NCBI RefSeq assembly: GCF_001245615.1
Contig: NZ_CWKH01000001.1
Span: 2,480,001 to 2,544,000, forward strand
DNA length: 64,000 nt
Reading direction: 5' to 3'
From: Mycolicibacterium neworleansense
GTDB taxonomy: Bacteria; Actinomycetota; Actinomycetes; Mycobacteriales; Mycobacteriaceae
Part shown: one piece after another, positions 1-9,320 of the stretch
How the letters are laid out: every line of letters starts with the position of its first letter
How positions within the stretch are numbered: position 1 is the first letter of the stretch
The notes under the pieces: model-generated
Told to the model about the DNA's origin: nothing
What the model saw: the letters and a program-made list of their open reading frames with translations, nothing else
Database searches by the model: none
Position numbers and translations under genes: made by a program

Positions 1-174
1 CCGGTCTACCCGCACTCGATCATCTGGCGCGACGACAACCCACAACCTGCACTCGGCGCATTCCTGGAGCATCTGCGCAGCATGCGAATCAACAGTCCCG
101 GTGTCGAAACATGGGCGCCCTCCTGGGCGTACCAAACGGACGGGACTTCGAGCCGGAGTGCGGGCAACAGCTAG
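1..174 (+). CDS. LysR-type transcriptional regulator, C-terminal end (partial)
   Basis: Frame 1 is open from the window edge to a TAG at 172-174, giving 57 residues. The segment starting PVYPHSIIWRDDNPQPAL resembles the last strand and helix of LysR substrate-binding domains, where a Trp-Arg-x-Asn-Pro-x-Pro-Ala-Leu pattern is common. The start and DNA-binding domain lie outside the window. The stop overlaps the stop of the convergent dehydrogenase gene by two bases. As a neighbour of a minus-strand catabolic operon it could be the operon's regulator, but only its tail is visible. Confidence 0.6.
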   Translation, partial: PVYPHSIIWRDDNPQPALGAFLEHLRSMRINSPGVETWAPSWAYQTDGTSSRSAGNS

Positions 175-1214
175 TCGGCCCGCCCAGGCTCGACGATCGT
201 CATCCCGACGGCCGGATCGTCCATGGCCGCGAGCGCCGCTCCGGCGTCGTCCAGACCCACCCGCCGGGTCACCAGCAACTCCGGCTGCAATGCGCCCGAC
301 GCCACAAGGTCGAGCATCGCCGGATAGTCGACGGCGGGCATGCCGTGCGACCCGAGGATCGAAAGTTCCTGGGCGATCACCTGATCCATCGGTAACGCGG
401 TCTGCGCCGCGTCGCCCAACAGCAACCCGACCTGGATATGCCGTCCACGACGGCGCAGCGAGGACACCGAAGCTGCTGCCACCGCGGGATGTCCGATGGC
501 GTCGACCCCGAGGTGTGCGCCACCTCCGGTCCGGTGCACGACTTCGGCTGCCACATCGGAGATCTCGGTACCGTCGATCATTTCGTCGGCCCCGATCCGG
601 CCGGCGCCGGCCAGCGCGGCGGCGCTGCGGTCGATGGCAACAACCCTGGCGCCGAACGCCTTCGCGATCATCACCGCCGACAGGCCCACCCCTCCGCATC
701 CGTGCACCGCCACCCACTGGCCGGGCTGAACTCCGCCGTGGGTGACCACGGCCCGGAACGACGTCGCGAACCGGCACCCGAGCGACGCCGCCGCGACGAA
801 CGAGACGCTGTCGGGTAGCCGCACAAGATTGGCCTGAGCCCGCGGCACCGCCAGCCGCTGCGCGAATGAGCCCGGCAGGGTGAAGCCCGGCTGCAGCTGG
901 GCCGGGCACACCTGAGCGTCTCCGGCCACACAGAACTCGCAGTGTCCGCAACCCAGCACGAAGGGTGCGGTCACCCGGTCGCCCACCTGCCAGCCCGCCA
1001 CTCCGGCGCCGACCGCCGCGATCGTTCCGGCGAATTCGTGCCCAGGGATGATCGGCAGGGCCACCGGATCGTGCCCCCGCCAGGCGTGCCAGTCAGACCG
1101 GCACACCCCGGTGGCCGCGACCTCGACGATCACGCCGTCGTCGGGACATTCGGGGTCGGCCACCTCGACCACCGCGGGCAGCACGCCTACCTCGGAATAC
1201 ACCACAGCACGCAC
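171..1214 (-). CDS. Zinc-dependent medium-chain alcohol dehydrogenase
   Basis: 347 residues with a GTG start, full length for a zinc MDR enzyme that oxidises alcohols with NAD(P). Catalytic zinc ligands Cys38 and His59-Glu60 (GHE) are visible. The four structural-zinc cysteines are at 89, 92, 95 and 103 (CGHCEFC...C). A Rossmann nucleotide-binding loop HGCGGVGLSA lies near the middle. It is the last gene of a minus-strand run that starts with an MHS transporter at 5025. The next gene upstream (PIG-L deacetylase) ends about 30 bp before the start. The substrate is unknown; the context suggests it handles an alcohol or aldehyde released by the monooxygenase or hydrolase of the same operon. Confidence 0.85.
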   Translation of the reverse strand: MRAVVYSEVGVLPAVVEVADPECPDDGVIVEVAATGVCRSDWHAWRGHDPVALPIIPGHEFAGTIAAVGAGVAGWQVGDRVTAPFVLGCGHCEFCVAGDAQVCPAQLQPGFTLPGSFAQRLAVPRAQANLVRLPDSVSFVAAASLGCRFATSFRAVVTHGGVQPGQWVAVHGCGGVGLSAVMIAKAFGARVVAIDRSAAALAGAGRIGADEMIDGTEISDVAAEVVHRTGGGAHLGVDAIGHPAVAAASVSSLRRRGRHIQVGLLLGDAAQTALPMDQVIAQELSILGSHGMPAVDYPAMLDLVASGALQPELLVTRRVGLDDAGAALAAMDDPAVGMTIVEPGRAD

Positions 1215-1244
1215 AGCTGCGATCGTAGGCCGACGCCGGCGGGG

Positions 1245-1919
1245 TCAGCGATGCCGCTTGAGGATGAAACCGACGGTTCGCTCGCCGAAGCCTGGCAACG
1301 CCGGTGTGGACATCTCCACCTGCGCCCGGGCCTGTTCGACCACGGGGGTTTCCGGGTCGAGCACCGACAGGTAAACCTCGTGAGCGGCAAGGGCATCCAC
1401 CGCTGCATCGGTGTAGCCGTCGACCACCTCGCAATGCGTGGGATCCGGTCCGTTCTCGAACAGCCACCCCGGCGGGTCGGCGAGACTGTCATATGCCGCC
1501 GCGACCGCATGGGCGAACTCGATGTGATCACGCTGGTTCGGGGCGCCGGGCGCCCAGGCCGGACCGCTGTAAGTGGTGACGACGACATCGGGACGCAGCG
1601 ACACGATGGTCTCGGCGATCTTCGCCTGCAACTCGGGGGTGTCGTGGATGTTGCTGTCCGGAAAGTCCCAGAATGTCACGTCGTCCACTCCCACAATGGC
1701 AGCCGATCGGCGCTGCTCCCCTTCCCGTAAGGGTCCGGCCTCCTCCGGGGGCATTCCGGCGATCCCGACCTCACCCCGGCAGGCCAGCGCGTAATGCACG
1801 GCCTTGCCCTCGGCGGTCCACTTCGCGACGGCCGCACCGACCCCGTACTCGGGATCATCCGGGTGTGCGACCAGCACGAGCGCTGTCTGCCAGTCGGTGG
1901 GAAACGGTTGTACCGGCAT
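1245..1919 (-). CDS. PIG-L (LmbE) family deacetylase
   Basis: 224 residues. The N-terminal AHPDD motif (His19, Asp21, Asp22) is the metal-binding signature of PIG-L/LmbE N-acyl hydrolases, the family of mycothiol deacetylase MshB and mycothiol conjugate amidase Mca. A further histidine region, RDHIEFAHA, fits the third metal ligand. The protein is shorter than Mca (about 290 residues), so it is unlikely to be Mca itself. The ATG sits 2 bp after the stop of the NTF2-like gene, so the two are translationally coupled. In this operon it may hydrolyse an amide of a xenobiotic or of a thiol conjugate; that is inference. Confidence 0.85.
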   Translation of the reverse strand: MPVQPFPTDWQTALVLVAHPDDPEYGVGAAVAKWTAEGKAVHYALACRGEVGIAGMPPEEAGPLREGEQRRSAAIVGVDDVTFWDFPDSNIHDTPELQAKIAETIVSLRPDVVVTTYSGPAWAPGAPNQRDHIEFAHAVAAAYDSLADPPGWLFENGPDPTHCEVVDGYTDAAVDALAAHEVYLSVLDPETPVVEQARAQVEMSTPALPGFGERTVGFILKRHR

Positions 1920-1921
1920 GG

Positions 1922-2344
1922 CTAGCTCACCCGGGTGTTGTGGGCGGAGCGAATCAACCAGCGCCCGTCGCGTTCCACGACGACGTAGCTGATGATTCCG
2001 CTGCGGTTCTCCGGGCGCGCTCCCGGCTGTGCATGGTCGGGCCAGTCCCAGCGCGTGTGCACCAGCGCCACACCGGGCGCGATCTCGGCGATGGCCTCGA
2101 CCCGCTGGGTGTAATTATGCTTCTGCCGCACAACGGATTCCGGCACATCCCGGTGCCCATCGACATTGTCACCGCGGGACGTCCACCACAGCCCACTGTG
2201 TGCGACGAAGTCGGCGTCCTCGGTGAAGTACCGCCCCCAGCCGTCCATATCGTGCGCCACCCACAGGTCGGTCGCGGCGTCCATGACGGCCCTGATGTCC
2301 TGCTGGTCTCGTGTGTCCACCAGACCAGTGTCCGACCTCAACAA
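1922..2344 (-). CDS. SnoaL/NTF2-like protein (SgcJ/EcaC type)
   Basis: 140 residues forming one NTF2-like cone domain: a helical N-terminus with WVAHDMDGWGRYFTEDADFV, then beta strands ending in GRWLIRSAHNTRV. Such proteins bind small hydrophobic substrates or act as isomerases/cyclases; the SgcJ/EcaC subgroup has no single known reaction. It lies 9 bp after the flavin monooxygenase and 2 bp before the PIG-L gene, so all are probably one transcript. An internal start near DTRDQQDIRAVMDA cannot be excluded. Confidence 0.75.
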   Translation of the reverse strand: MLRSDTGLVDTRDQQDIRAVMDAATDLWVAHDMDGWGRYFTEDADFVAHSGLWWTSRGDNVDGHRDVPESVVRQKHNYTQRVEAIAEIAPGVALVHTRWDWPDHAQPGARPENRSGIISYVVVERDGRWLIRSAHNTRVS

Positions 2345-2353
2345 TGGTTCATG

Positions 2354-3718
2354 TCAACCCCAGCCCGGCGGTCGGTAAGTCGCGCCGGGATGCTCGGCCG
2401 CCAGCAGCGGCCCCGCACCGCCGAGCCGCTCGCGCAGGGTGGCACGCTCGTGGTGACCGGGTATCCGGCCGCGGCGGCGCAACTCGGGCACGACATGGCG
2501 GGCGAAGTCGACAAAGGTGCCTGGAGTGGTGACATAGGCGAGGTTGAAACCGTCGACCCCGGCCTCGTCGACCCAACGTTCGAGTTCGTCGGCAACCTCG
2601 GTCGGTGAACCCACCACCACCGGGCCACGGCCACCGAGGCCGACCTCGTGGGCCAGCTCTGCCGCCGTCCAGTTGCGGTCAGACGTGGTGAACGATGCCA
2701 GCGCCGAACGATTGGCCTCGGTCTGCACGTATCTCAGCGGTTCGTCGGGCCCGAGCTCGGCCAGATCCACCCCGGTCCAGCCGCCGAACAGCGCCAGCGC
2801 CCCATCCGGGCTGACATACTGCCGGTAGTCGTGCAGCTTCGCGACGGCCAGTTCACGAGTCTCGGCGACGATCGGCGTCAGCATCGTGAAAACCTTGACG
2901 GACTTGGGATCTCGCCCGAGTTCGGCGGCAGCGGCACGCAGTGCCTTGACCGGCTTGGCCACGATTTCAGGCGTCGGACCGGACACGAACACCGCCTCGG
3001 CGTGGGCCGCGGCGAACCGGACTCCGCGCGGTGAGGCACCCGCCTGGAACAGCACGGGGGTGCGCTGCGGGGACGGTTCGCACAGGAACGGCCCGGGAAC
3101 GCTGAAGTAACGCCCCTTGTGTTCGATGTCGTGCACTTTCGCCGGGTCGGTGAACACGCCACGCTCACGGTCCCGGATGACGGCGGACGGCTCCCACGAT
3201 GCCTCCCACAGCTTGTAGCAGACCTCGAGATACTCCTCGGCGATCTCGTAGCGTTCGTCGTGCGGGATCTGGGCATCCAGACCGAGATTGCGGGCGGCAC
3301 TGTCGAGATAGGACGTGACGATGTTCCAGGCCACCCGTCCGCCGGTCAGATGATCCAGCGTCGAGAACCGCCGAGCCAAGGCATACGGCTGCTCGTAGGT
3401 CAGCGATACCGTGACACCGAACCCGAGCGTCTCGGTGACCGCGGCCATGGCTGAGACAGCGAGCGTCGGATCATTGACCGGTACCTGTGCCGCGTCGGCC
3501 ACGGCCGCATCCCGCGAACCGCCGTACACGTCGTAGACCCCGAGGACGTCGGCGAGGAACAACGCGTCAAAGCCGCCGGCCTCCAGCGTGCGGGCCAGAT
3601 CCGTCCAGTAGCCGAGTTCGCGGTATCGGTAGCCCTGATCCTCGGGGTGGCGCCACAATCCCGCCGACTGGTGTCCGACACAGGCCATGTCGAAGGCATT
3701 GAGGTAGATCCTGGTCAC
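2354..3718 (-). CDS. NtaA/SnaA/DszA-type flavin-dependent monooxygenase
   Basis: 454 residues, the usual size of class C/F two-component flavin monooxygenases of the bacterial luciferase superfamily (nitrilotriacetate, EDTA, dibenzothiophene sulfone and pristinamycin enzymes). Typical blocks are visible: LEAGGFDALFLADV near the N-terminus, NDPTLAVSAMAAVTE, LDHLTGGRVAWNIVTSY, and a C-terminal VVGSPTEVADELERWVDEAG. It needs reduced FMN from a separate reductase, and none is encoded next to it. The ATG overlaps the MHS transporter stop as ATGA. Co-transcription with an importer suggests oxygenation of an imported, possibly N- or S-containing, compound. Confidence 0.85.
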   Translation of the reverse strand: MTRIYLNAFDMACVGHQSAGLWRHPEDQGYRYRELGYWTDLARTLEAGGFDALFLADVLGVYDVYGGSRDAAVADAAQVPVNDPTLAVSAMAAVTETLGFGVTVSLTYEQPYALARRFSTLDHLTGGRVAWNIVTSYLDSAARNLGLDAQIPHDERYEIAEEYLEVCYKLWEASWEPSAVIRDRERGVFTDPAKVHDIEHKGRYFSVPGPFLCEPSPQRTPVLFQAGASPRGVRFAAAHAEAVFVSGPTPEIVAKPVKALRAAAAELGRDPKSVKVFTMLTPIVAETRELAVAKLHDYRQYVSPDGALALFGGWTGVDLAELGPDEPLRYVQTEANRSALASFTTSDRNWTAAELAHEVGLGGRGPVVVGSPTEVADELERWVDEAGVDGFNLAYVTTPGTFVDFARHVVPELRRRGRIPGHHERATLRERLGGAGPLLAAEHPGATYRPPGWG

Positions 3719-5025
3719 CGGGCATCTCCGATCTCGTCCAGATGCGTTTCGCGCGCGACGTACGCGGCCGCGAAGGTGATCGCCGCCAGCACCGCGAAAT
3801 ACCCGACGATGAGCCAGGGACTGCCGCCACCGGCGACCAGCAGCGCCGCCGCGATCAACGGGGCGAAACCTCCCGAGAGCACCGCGCCGATCTGATAGCC
3901 CAACGAAGCACCGCTGTAGCGCACCCGGGTGTCGAACAGCTCACCGAACCACGCGGCCTGTGGCCCGTACATGGCGTCGTGAGCGATGTTGACGCCGAAC
4001 ACGATCGCCAGCACGATCGCGACGTGGGATCCGGTGCCCGCGGCGACGAAGAACAGGATGAGCGCCACCACACCGGCGACCGCACCGAACAGATACGGTG
4101 GTCGTCGACCGATGCGGTCCGACAGCCATGCCCACGCCGGGGTACTGATCAGACCGATGGCCGACGAGATGAGGACGGCGGTCAGACCGACCTGACTGCC
4201 GGCCTCCGACGAATCCTGCAGGTAAGTCAGCGAATACGTGGTCAGCAGGACGAACAGAGCGATCTGCGAGAACCGCAATGCGGTGGTGATCACGACATTG
4301 CGTGGTTGTGTCCGCAGCACCTCCAACACCGGCAGGCGCGCCACCTCACCGCGATCCCGGACCTGCGTGAACACCTCGGCGTCGCTGAGCCTGAGCCGGA
4401 TCACCAGGCCGACGACGATCAGAACCGCACTGAGCAGAAAGGGAATTCGCCAACCGTAGGCGAGGAAAGCCTCGGGCCCGGTGATCGTTCGCGTCAGGTA
4501 GAAGACCGCCGTCGACAGCAACATTCCCGCCGGAGAGCCCAATTGAGTGAAGCTGCCGAACAAACCACGACGCCCCACCGGCGCGTGCTCCACCGACAGC
4601 AATGCCGCACCTCCCCATTCGGCTCCTACCGCGAGACCTTGCAGCAATCGCAGCGTCGCCAGCAGAGCCGGCGCGATGAGCCCGGCCTGCGCATAGGTCG
4701 GCAAGAGACCGATCGCAAACGTGCTCAATCCCATTCCCACGAGCGCGATCACCAGAACCGTCTTGCGTCCCAAGCGATCTCCGTAGTGACCGGCTATCAG
4801 CGCCCCCAACGGCCGGGCACCGAATCCGGCGGCATAGGTCGCGAACGAGGCCAACGTGCCTGCCGTCGACGAGATGTTCGGGAAGAACAGAGGTTTGAAG
4901 ACCAGAGCGGCGGCGGTGGCATAGAGATAGAAGTCGTACCACTCGATCGTGGTACCGACCGCGCTGCCGAGTGCGACGGTGCGCGCTGTCGGTTTGGCCG
5001 CTGAACGTGGGGCGGTAAGAGTCAC
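3715..5025 (-). CDS. MHS-family MFS transporter (metabolite:H+ symporter)
   Basis: With the GTG at 5025 the protein is 436 residues and 12 membrane segments can be traced. The N-terminal GTTIEWYDFYLYATAAALVF and later RLLQGLAVGAEWGGAA are hallmarks of the MHS family (ProP, ShiA, KgtP), which import small organic acids or osmolytes with protons. The frame stays open back to 5169, but that would overlap the TetR coding region, so the internal GTG was chosen. It is the first gene of the minus-strand operon ending at 171 and probably imports the pathway substrate. Confidence 0.82.
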   Translation of the reverse strand: MTLTAPRSAAKPTARTVALGSAVGTTIEWYDFYLYATAAALVFKPLFFPNISSTAGTLASFATYAAGFGARPLGALIAGHYGDRLGRKTVLVIALVGMGLSTFAIGLLPTYAQAGLIAPALLATLRLLQGLAVGAEWGGAALLSVEHAPVGRRGLFGSFTQLGSPAGMLLSTAVFYLTRTITGPEAFLAYGWRIPFLLSAVLIVVGLVIRLRLSDAEVFTQVRDRGEVARLPVLEVLRTQPRNVVITTALRFSQIALFVLLTTYSLTYLQDSSEAGSQVGLTAVLISSAIGLISTPAWAWLSDRIGRRPPYLFGAVAGVVALILFFVAAGTGSHVAIVLAIVFGVNIAHDAMYGPQAAWFGELFDTRVRYSGASLGYQIGAVLSGGFAPLIAAALLVAGGGSPWLIVGYFAVLAAITFAAAYVARETHLDEIGDAR

Positions 5026-5098
5026 GTCAGCGCAGGCTATGCGGCGCCGGGACCACTCGGAAGGATTGTCCTCAGCGTGATGCGAACAGCGTGGGACG

Positions 5099-5707
5099 TT
5101 ACTTGCTGACGGTGGCGCCGTGCACCAGGATCGCCGCTGTCTGCGCCACCCATTCGTCGTCGAGTTCACGTTCGGGCCACAACAGCATCCGCAGCATGGT
5201 CGACCCGCCGATCAGTTCCACCAGACGGTCCGGGTCCACATCGGCCTGGACCTCGCCGCGCACGATGCCGTCGACGATGCGGGCACGCACGGTGACGAAG
5301 GTCCCGGCGAACCGCTGCATCACCCGTGAATTGAGGTCGGTGTCGGCGACGACATCGGCCACAAGGCCGGGCAGCGCCGCACGCATCACCGGACTGGTGA
5401 ACACGTCACGGGCCGCAGCGACCATCGCCCGGATATCCGCGGCGATGTCGCCCGCGGGTGCGGTCAACGCGGTCGCGGCAGCGGGGAACACGGCCTCGTG
5501 CACCAACTCCGCCTTGCTCGACCACCGGCGGTACAGCGCGGTTTTCGTGGTCTCCGCCCGCTCGGCAACCGCCGCCATCGTCAGGTTCGCGTAACCGATT
5601 TCGACAAGCAGGTCCACGGTCGCCTGCAATATGGCAGCGTCAATGCGCGGGTCACGGGGACGTCCTGCTCCGGCGGTCTTGCCAACCGGTGATGGCTCTG
5701 CTTTCAT
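5099..5707 (-). CDS. TetR-family regulator (Rv3167c-like)
   Basis: 202 residues from the ATG at 5707. The N-terminal helix-turn-helix is clear: ILQATVDLLVEIGYANLTMA, then TTKTALYRRWSSKAELV. The C-terminal ligand domain resembles TetR_C_11-type regulators (MRAALPGLVADV). The open frame extends back to 6370 but that part is only the antisense of the phosphotransferase gene. Gene order (TetR, then divergent phosphotransferase and Rv3169-like gene) matches M. tuberculosis Rv3167c-Rv3168-Rv3169, so it probably represses the divergent pair and itself. A 9-5-9 inverted repeat begins at its start codon. Confidence 0.85.
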   Translation of the reverse strand: MKAEPSPVGKTAGAGRPRDPRIDAAILQATVDLLVEIGYANLTMAAVAERAETTKTALYRRWSSKAELVHEAVFPAAATALTAPAGDIAADIRAMVAAARDVFTSPVMRAALPGLVADVVADTDLNSRVMQRFAGTFVTVRARIVDGIVRGEVQADVDPDRLVELIGGSTMLRMLLWPERELDDEWVAQTAAILVHGATVSK

Positions 5708-5729
5708 AACGCTACTAACAGTATCGTAA
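5707..5729. promoter_or_regulatory. Imperfect inverted repeat, candidate TetR operator
   Basis: TAACGCTAC, five bases (TAACA), then GTATCGTAA. Seven of nine positions pair. It lies between the divergent tetR and phosphotransferase genes, overlapping the tetR start, the usual place for autoregulation. Confidence 0.45.
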
Positions 5730-5752
5730 TTGTGCCGGTAAGGAACAGTTGA

Positions 5753-6898
<1,146 letters not shown>

Positions 6899-8038
6899 AT
6901 GCTCGGCCCGATGGACGAATTCCCGGTACACCAAGTCTCCCAGCCGATCGCCTGGCCAGGGTCGTCGGACCGGAACTTCTACGACCGTTCGTATTTCAAC
7001 GCCCACGACCGCACCGGTGACATCTTCGTCATCACCGGTCTCGGCTATTACCCCAACCTCGGGGTGAAGGACGCGTACTTCCTGGTGTCCCGCCGCGACA
7101 GCGGCAAGTTCGGCGGTAGTGGGGACACGCAGACGGCCGTGCACCTGTCCGACGCGATCGACCAGGACCGGCTCAACCAGCACGTCGGCGCCTACCGGGT
7201 CGAGGTCCCCGAGCCGCTCAAGAAGGTTCGCATCGTGCTCGAGGAGACCGAGGGCATTTCCGCGGATCTCACCTGGAACGGGCTGTTCGACGTCGTCCAG
7301 GAACAGCCCCACCTGATGCGCCAGGGCAACCGGGTCACCCTCGACGCCCAGCGGTTTGCCCAATTGGGTTCCTGGAGTGGCCATCTGGAGATCGACGGCC
7401 AGCGCATCGACGTCGACCCGGAAACCTGGATCGGCTCGCGCGACCGGTCCTGGGGCATCCGGCCGATCGGTGAGGCCGAGCCTGCCGGGCGCCCGGCCGA
7501 CCCGCCTTTCGAGGGCATGTGGTGGCTGTACGTACCGATGGCCTTCGACGACTTCGCGATCGTGCTCATCATCCAGGAGGAGCCCAACGGGTTCCGTTCG
7601 CTCAACGACTGCACGCGGATCTGGAAGGACGGCCGCGTCGAGCAGCTCGGCTGGCCGCGCATCAAGATCCACTACCGCTCCGGCACCCGTGTGCCGACCG
7701 GGGCCACCATCGAGGCCACCGCGCTCGACGGCACCCCCGTCCGGTTCGACGTGGAATCCAAACTGCCCGTGCCGATTCACGTCGGCGGCGGCTACGGCGG
7801 CGACGTCGACTGGATCCACGGCGTGTGGAAGGGCGAGAAGTTCACCGAGCGCCGCACCTACGACATGACCGACCCGGCAGTCGTCGGGCGCACCGCCTTC
7901 GGCGTGATCGACCACGTCGGCCGCGCCGTCTGCACCGAGGGCGGGACGACGTCCGAGGGCTGGGGACTGTTCGAGCACGGTGCACTCGGCCGGCACGACC
8001 CATCGGGCTTCGCCGACTGGCTCACCGTCGCCCCGTAA
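6899..8038 (+). CDS. Conserved protein of unknown function (Rv3169-like)
   Basis: 379 residues, no signal peptide or membrane segment. The sequence is rich in Trp/Gly beta-strand patterns (SWSGHLEIDGQRIDVDPETW, RDRSWGIRPIG, EGMWWLYVPMAF), resembling lipocalin-like two-barrel proteins such as the AttH/CrtC group, but I cannot assign a reaction. The ATG immediately follows the phosphotransferase stop codon, so translation is coupled; a second ATG four codons later is an alternative start. Pairing with a phosphotransferase and TetR is conserved in M. tuberculosis, suggesting a joint role. Confidence 0.75.
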   Translation: MLGPMDEFPVHQVSQPIAWPGSSDRNFYDRSYFNAHDRTGDIFVITGLGYYPNLGVKDAYFLVSRRDSGKFGGSGDTQTAVHLSDAIDQDRLNQHVGAYRVEVPEPLKKVRIVLEETEGISADLTWNGLFDVVQEQPHLMRQGNRVTLDAQRFAQLGSWSGHLEIDGQRIDVDPETWIGSRDRSWGIRPIGEAEPAGRPADPPFEGMWWLYVPMAFDDFAIVLIIQEEPNGFRSLNDCTRIWKDGRVEQLGWPRIKIHYRSGTRVPTGATIEATALDGTPVRFDVESKLPVPIHVGGGYGGDVDWIHGVWKGEKFTERRTYDMTDPAVVGRTAFGVIDHVGRAVCTEGGTTSEGWGLFEHGALGRHDPSGFADWLTVAP

Positions 8039-8059
8039 TCACTTCCTCGCGCGAGGAAA

Positions 8060-8425
8060 TCAGGCGGCCCAGAAGAGCGCGGCCGCACCGATCGCCTCGA
8101 CCAGGCAGTAGAACCAGTTGGGGTAGAAGGCAGTCCGTTCATCCAACACCGCCGAGACGGCGCGGCCGAGGGCCATGCCGGCCAGCGCGGCGCCGACGGT
8201 GATCACCACCCCGGTGCGCACCTGCCCCGGCGTCACCGCCGCGTACGCCAGCACCGCGGCCATGGCGAGGCCGAAACCGCCGTACACGCCACGGACTTCC
8301 GCGCGGGCCGCGGCGGTTCTGAGGTCATAGTCGAACGGGCGCAGAATCGCCGCGGGAGCCGCCAGCGCGTAGATACCCATACCGGCGAAGAACACGCCGA
8401 CGACGGCGATGACAGCAACAGCCAC
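8060..8425 (-). CDS. DUF4345-type small membrane protein
   Basis: 121 residues from a GTG preceded at 6 bp by AGGAGG, which decides the start. Four hydrophobic segments are visible (VAVIAVVGVFFAGMGIYALA, GGFGLAMAAVLAYAAV, TGVVITVGAALAGMALGRAV, FYCLVEAIGAAALFWA), matching DUF4345 proteins. The longer open frame back to 8992 is antisense to the AraC gene and was discarded. Divergent from the AraC regulator, which may control it. Function unknown. Confidence 0.72.
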   Translation of the reverse strand: MAVAVIAVVGVFFAGMGIYALAAPAAILRPFDYDLRTAAARAEVRGVYGGFGLAMAAVLAYAAVTPGQVRTGVVITVGAALAGMALGRAVSAVLDERTAFYPNWFYCLVEAIGAAALFWAA

Positions 8426-8455
8426 GGTAGCCTCCTGGTCAGGTTGTCCTTCAGC

Positions 8456-9211
8456 ATGCAGACTGAACCCGTGCCGGCGCTTCCACAAACCTGCTGCCCG
8501 ACGGTGTGGCTGTGGCCCGGCCAAGCCCTCTACGCCGGGCCCGGGCTGGGTCTGGAACCGCACTCCGGCTCGGTGTGGTGCCTGGCTGTCGGTGTCGACG
8601 GGCCGCTGACCGTGACGGTGTCCGGCCAGGCGATCGTGGCCCACAGTGTGTTGATCCCCCCGCGGCTCACCCATCACCTGGCGATGCCGGGCGCGATGGT
8701 GTCGTGCTATCTCGATCCCAGTGCGCAGCGCAGCGCGTCGTGCCGAGGCCAGTTCACCGAATTCCGGGGCAGCATCGGCGTCGGCCACGCTGCCGAGTCC
8801 GCGCTGACGGCGATGCCTGATGACGACGCGGCCGCCCGGCGCTGGCTGGATGTGGCCGCACCGGAGGTGCCGCACCGGATCGATCCCCGGATCGAGCTGG
8901 TGGCCAAGCAGATTCGCCAGGACCCGGCGGCGGCGGTGCCGGCGCGCGAGCTCGCCGCCGCTGCGGGGTTGTCCGAATCCCGGTTCCTGCATCTGTTCCG
9001 CCGCGAGGCCGGAACCAGCCTGCGCCGCTACCGGATGTGGAGCAGGCTCGTGCTGGCGGGTACCGCCGTGGCGACCGGTGAGAATCTGACCACCGCGGCC
9101 GCTGATTCCGGTTTCGCCAGCCCGTCACACCTGGCGGACACCTTCAAGACCACGTTCGGGCTGTCGGCCACCCAGCTGCTGACGACGGGCTTGCGTATCC
9201 GCACACCATGA
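8456..9211 (+). CDS. AraC-family transcriptional regulator
   Basis: 251 residues from the ATG at 8456 (a TTG four codons earlier is also possible). The N-terminal half is a cupin-like sensor. The C-terminal double helix-turn-helix is clear from about residue 145: PARELAAAAGLSESRFLHLF, then SLRRYRMWSRLVLAG, and the second helix-turn-helix FASPSHLADTFKTTFGLSAT. It diverges from the DUF4345 gene, leaving about 30 bp between the starts, so both promoters overlap and mutual control is likely. Effector unknown. Confidence 0.82.
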   Translation: MQTEPVPALPQTCCPTVWLWPGQALYAGPGLGLEPHSGSVWCLAVGVDGPLTVTVSGQAIVAHSVLIPPRLTHHLAMPGAMVSCYLDPSAQRSASCRGQFTEFRGSIGVGHAAESALTAMPDDDAAARRWLDVAAPEVPHRIDPRIELVAKQIRQDPAAAVPARELAAAAGLSESRFLHLFRREAGTSLRRYRMWSRLVLAGTAVATGENLTTAAADSGFASPSHLADTFKTTFGLSATQLLTTGLRIRTP

Positions 9212-9270
9212 CGAGCGTGCACAGAATGTCGGCAAAATGCGGCGTTTCGGGCAGCAGACACGCACGCTCG
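9212..9270. terminator. Long inverted repeat between convergent genes
   Basis: CGAGCGTGC at 9212-9220 and its exact complement GCACGCTCG at 9262-9270, with a 41-base loop that itself contains GC-rich repeats. It lies directly after the AraC stop and before the end of the convergent monooxygenase. No T-run, so at most a bidirectional transcript-end structure. Confidence 0.4.
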
Positions 9271-9274
9271 CGGT

Positions 9275-9320
9275 GCTGAGGACGGTGCTCAGGACGGTCC
9301 TCAGGACGGTGCTCAGGAAG
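9275..9320. repeat. 12-bp tandem repeat, about 3.5 copies
   Basis: Units read GCTGAGGACGGT, GCTCAGGACGGT, CCTCAGGACGGT and a partial GCTCAGGAAGCG. The last partial copy overlaps the stop codon of the monooxygenase gene (9313-9315), so repeat-number change would alter only the end of that gene or its 3' region. Confidence 0.8.

Noticed and set aside
101..745. 214-codon plus-strand frame near the left edge
   Set aside because: Arg/Pro-rich antisense shadow of the alcohol dehydrogenase.
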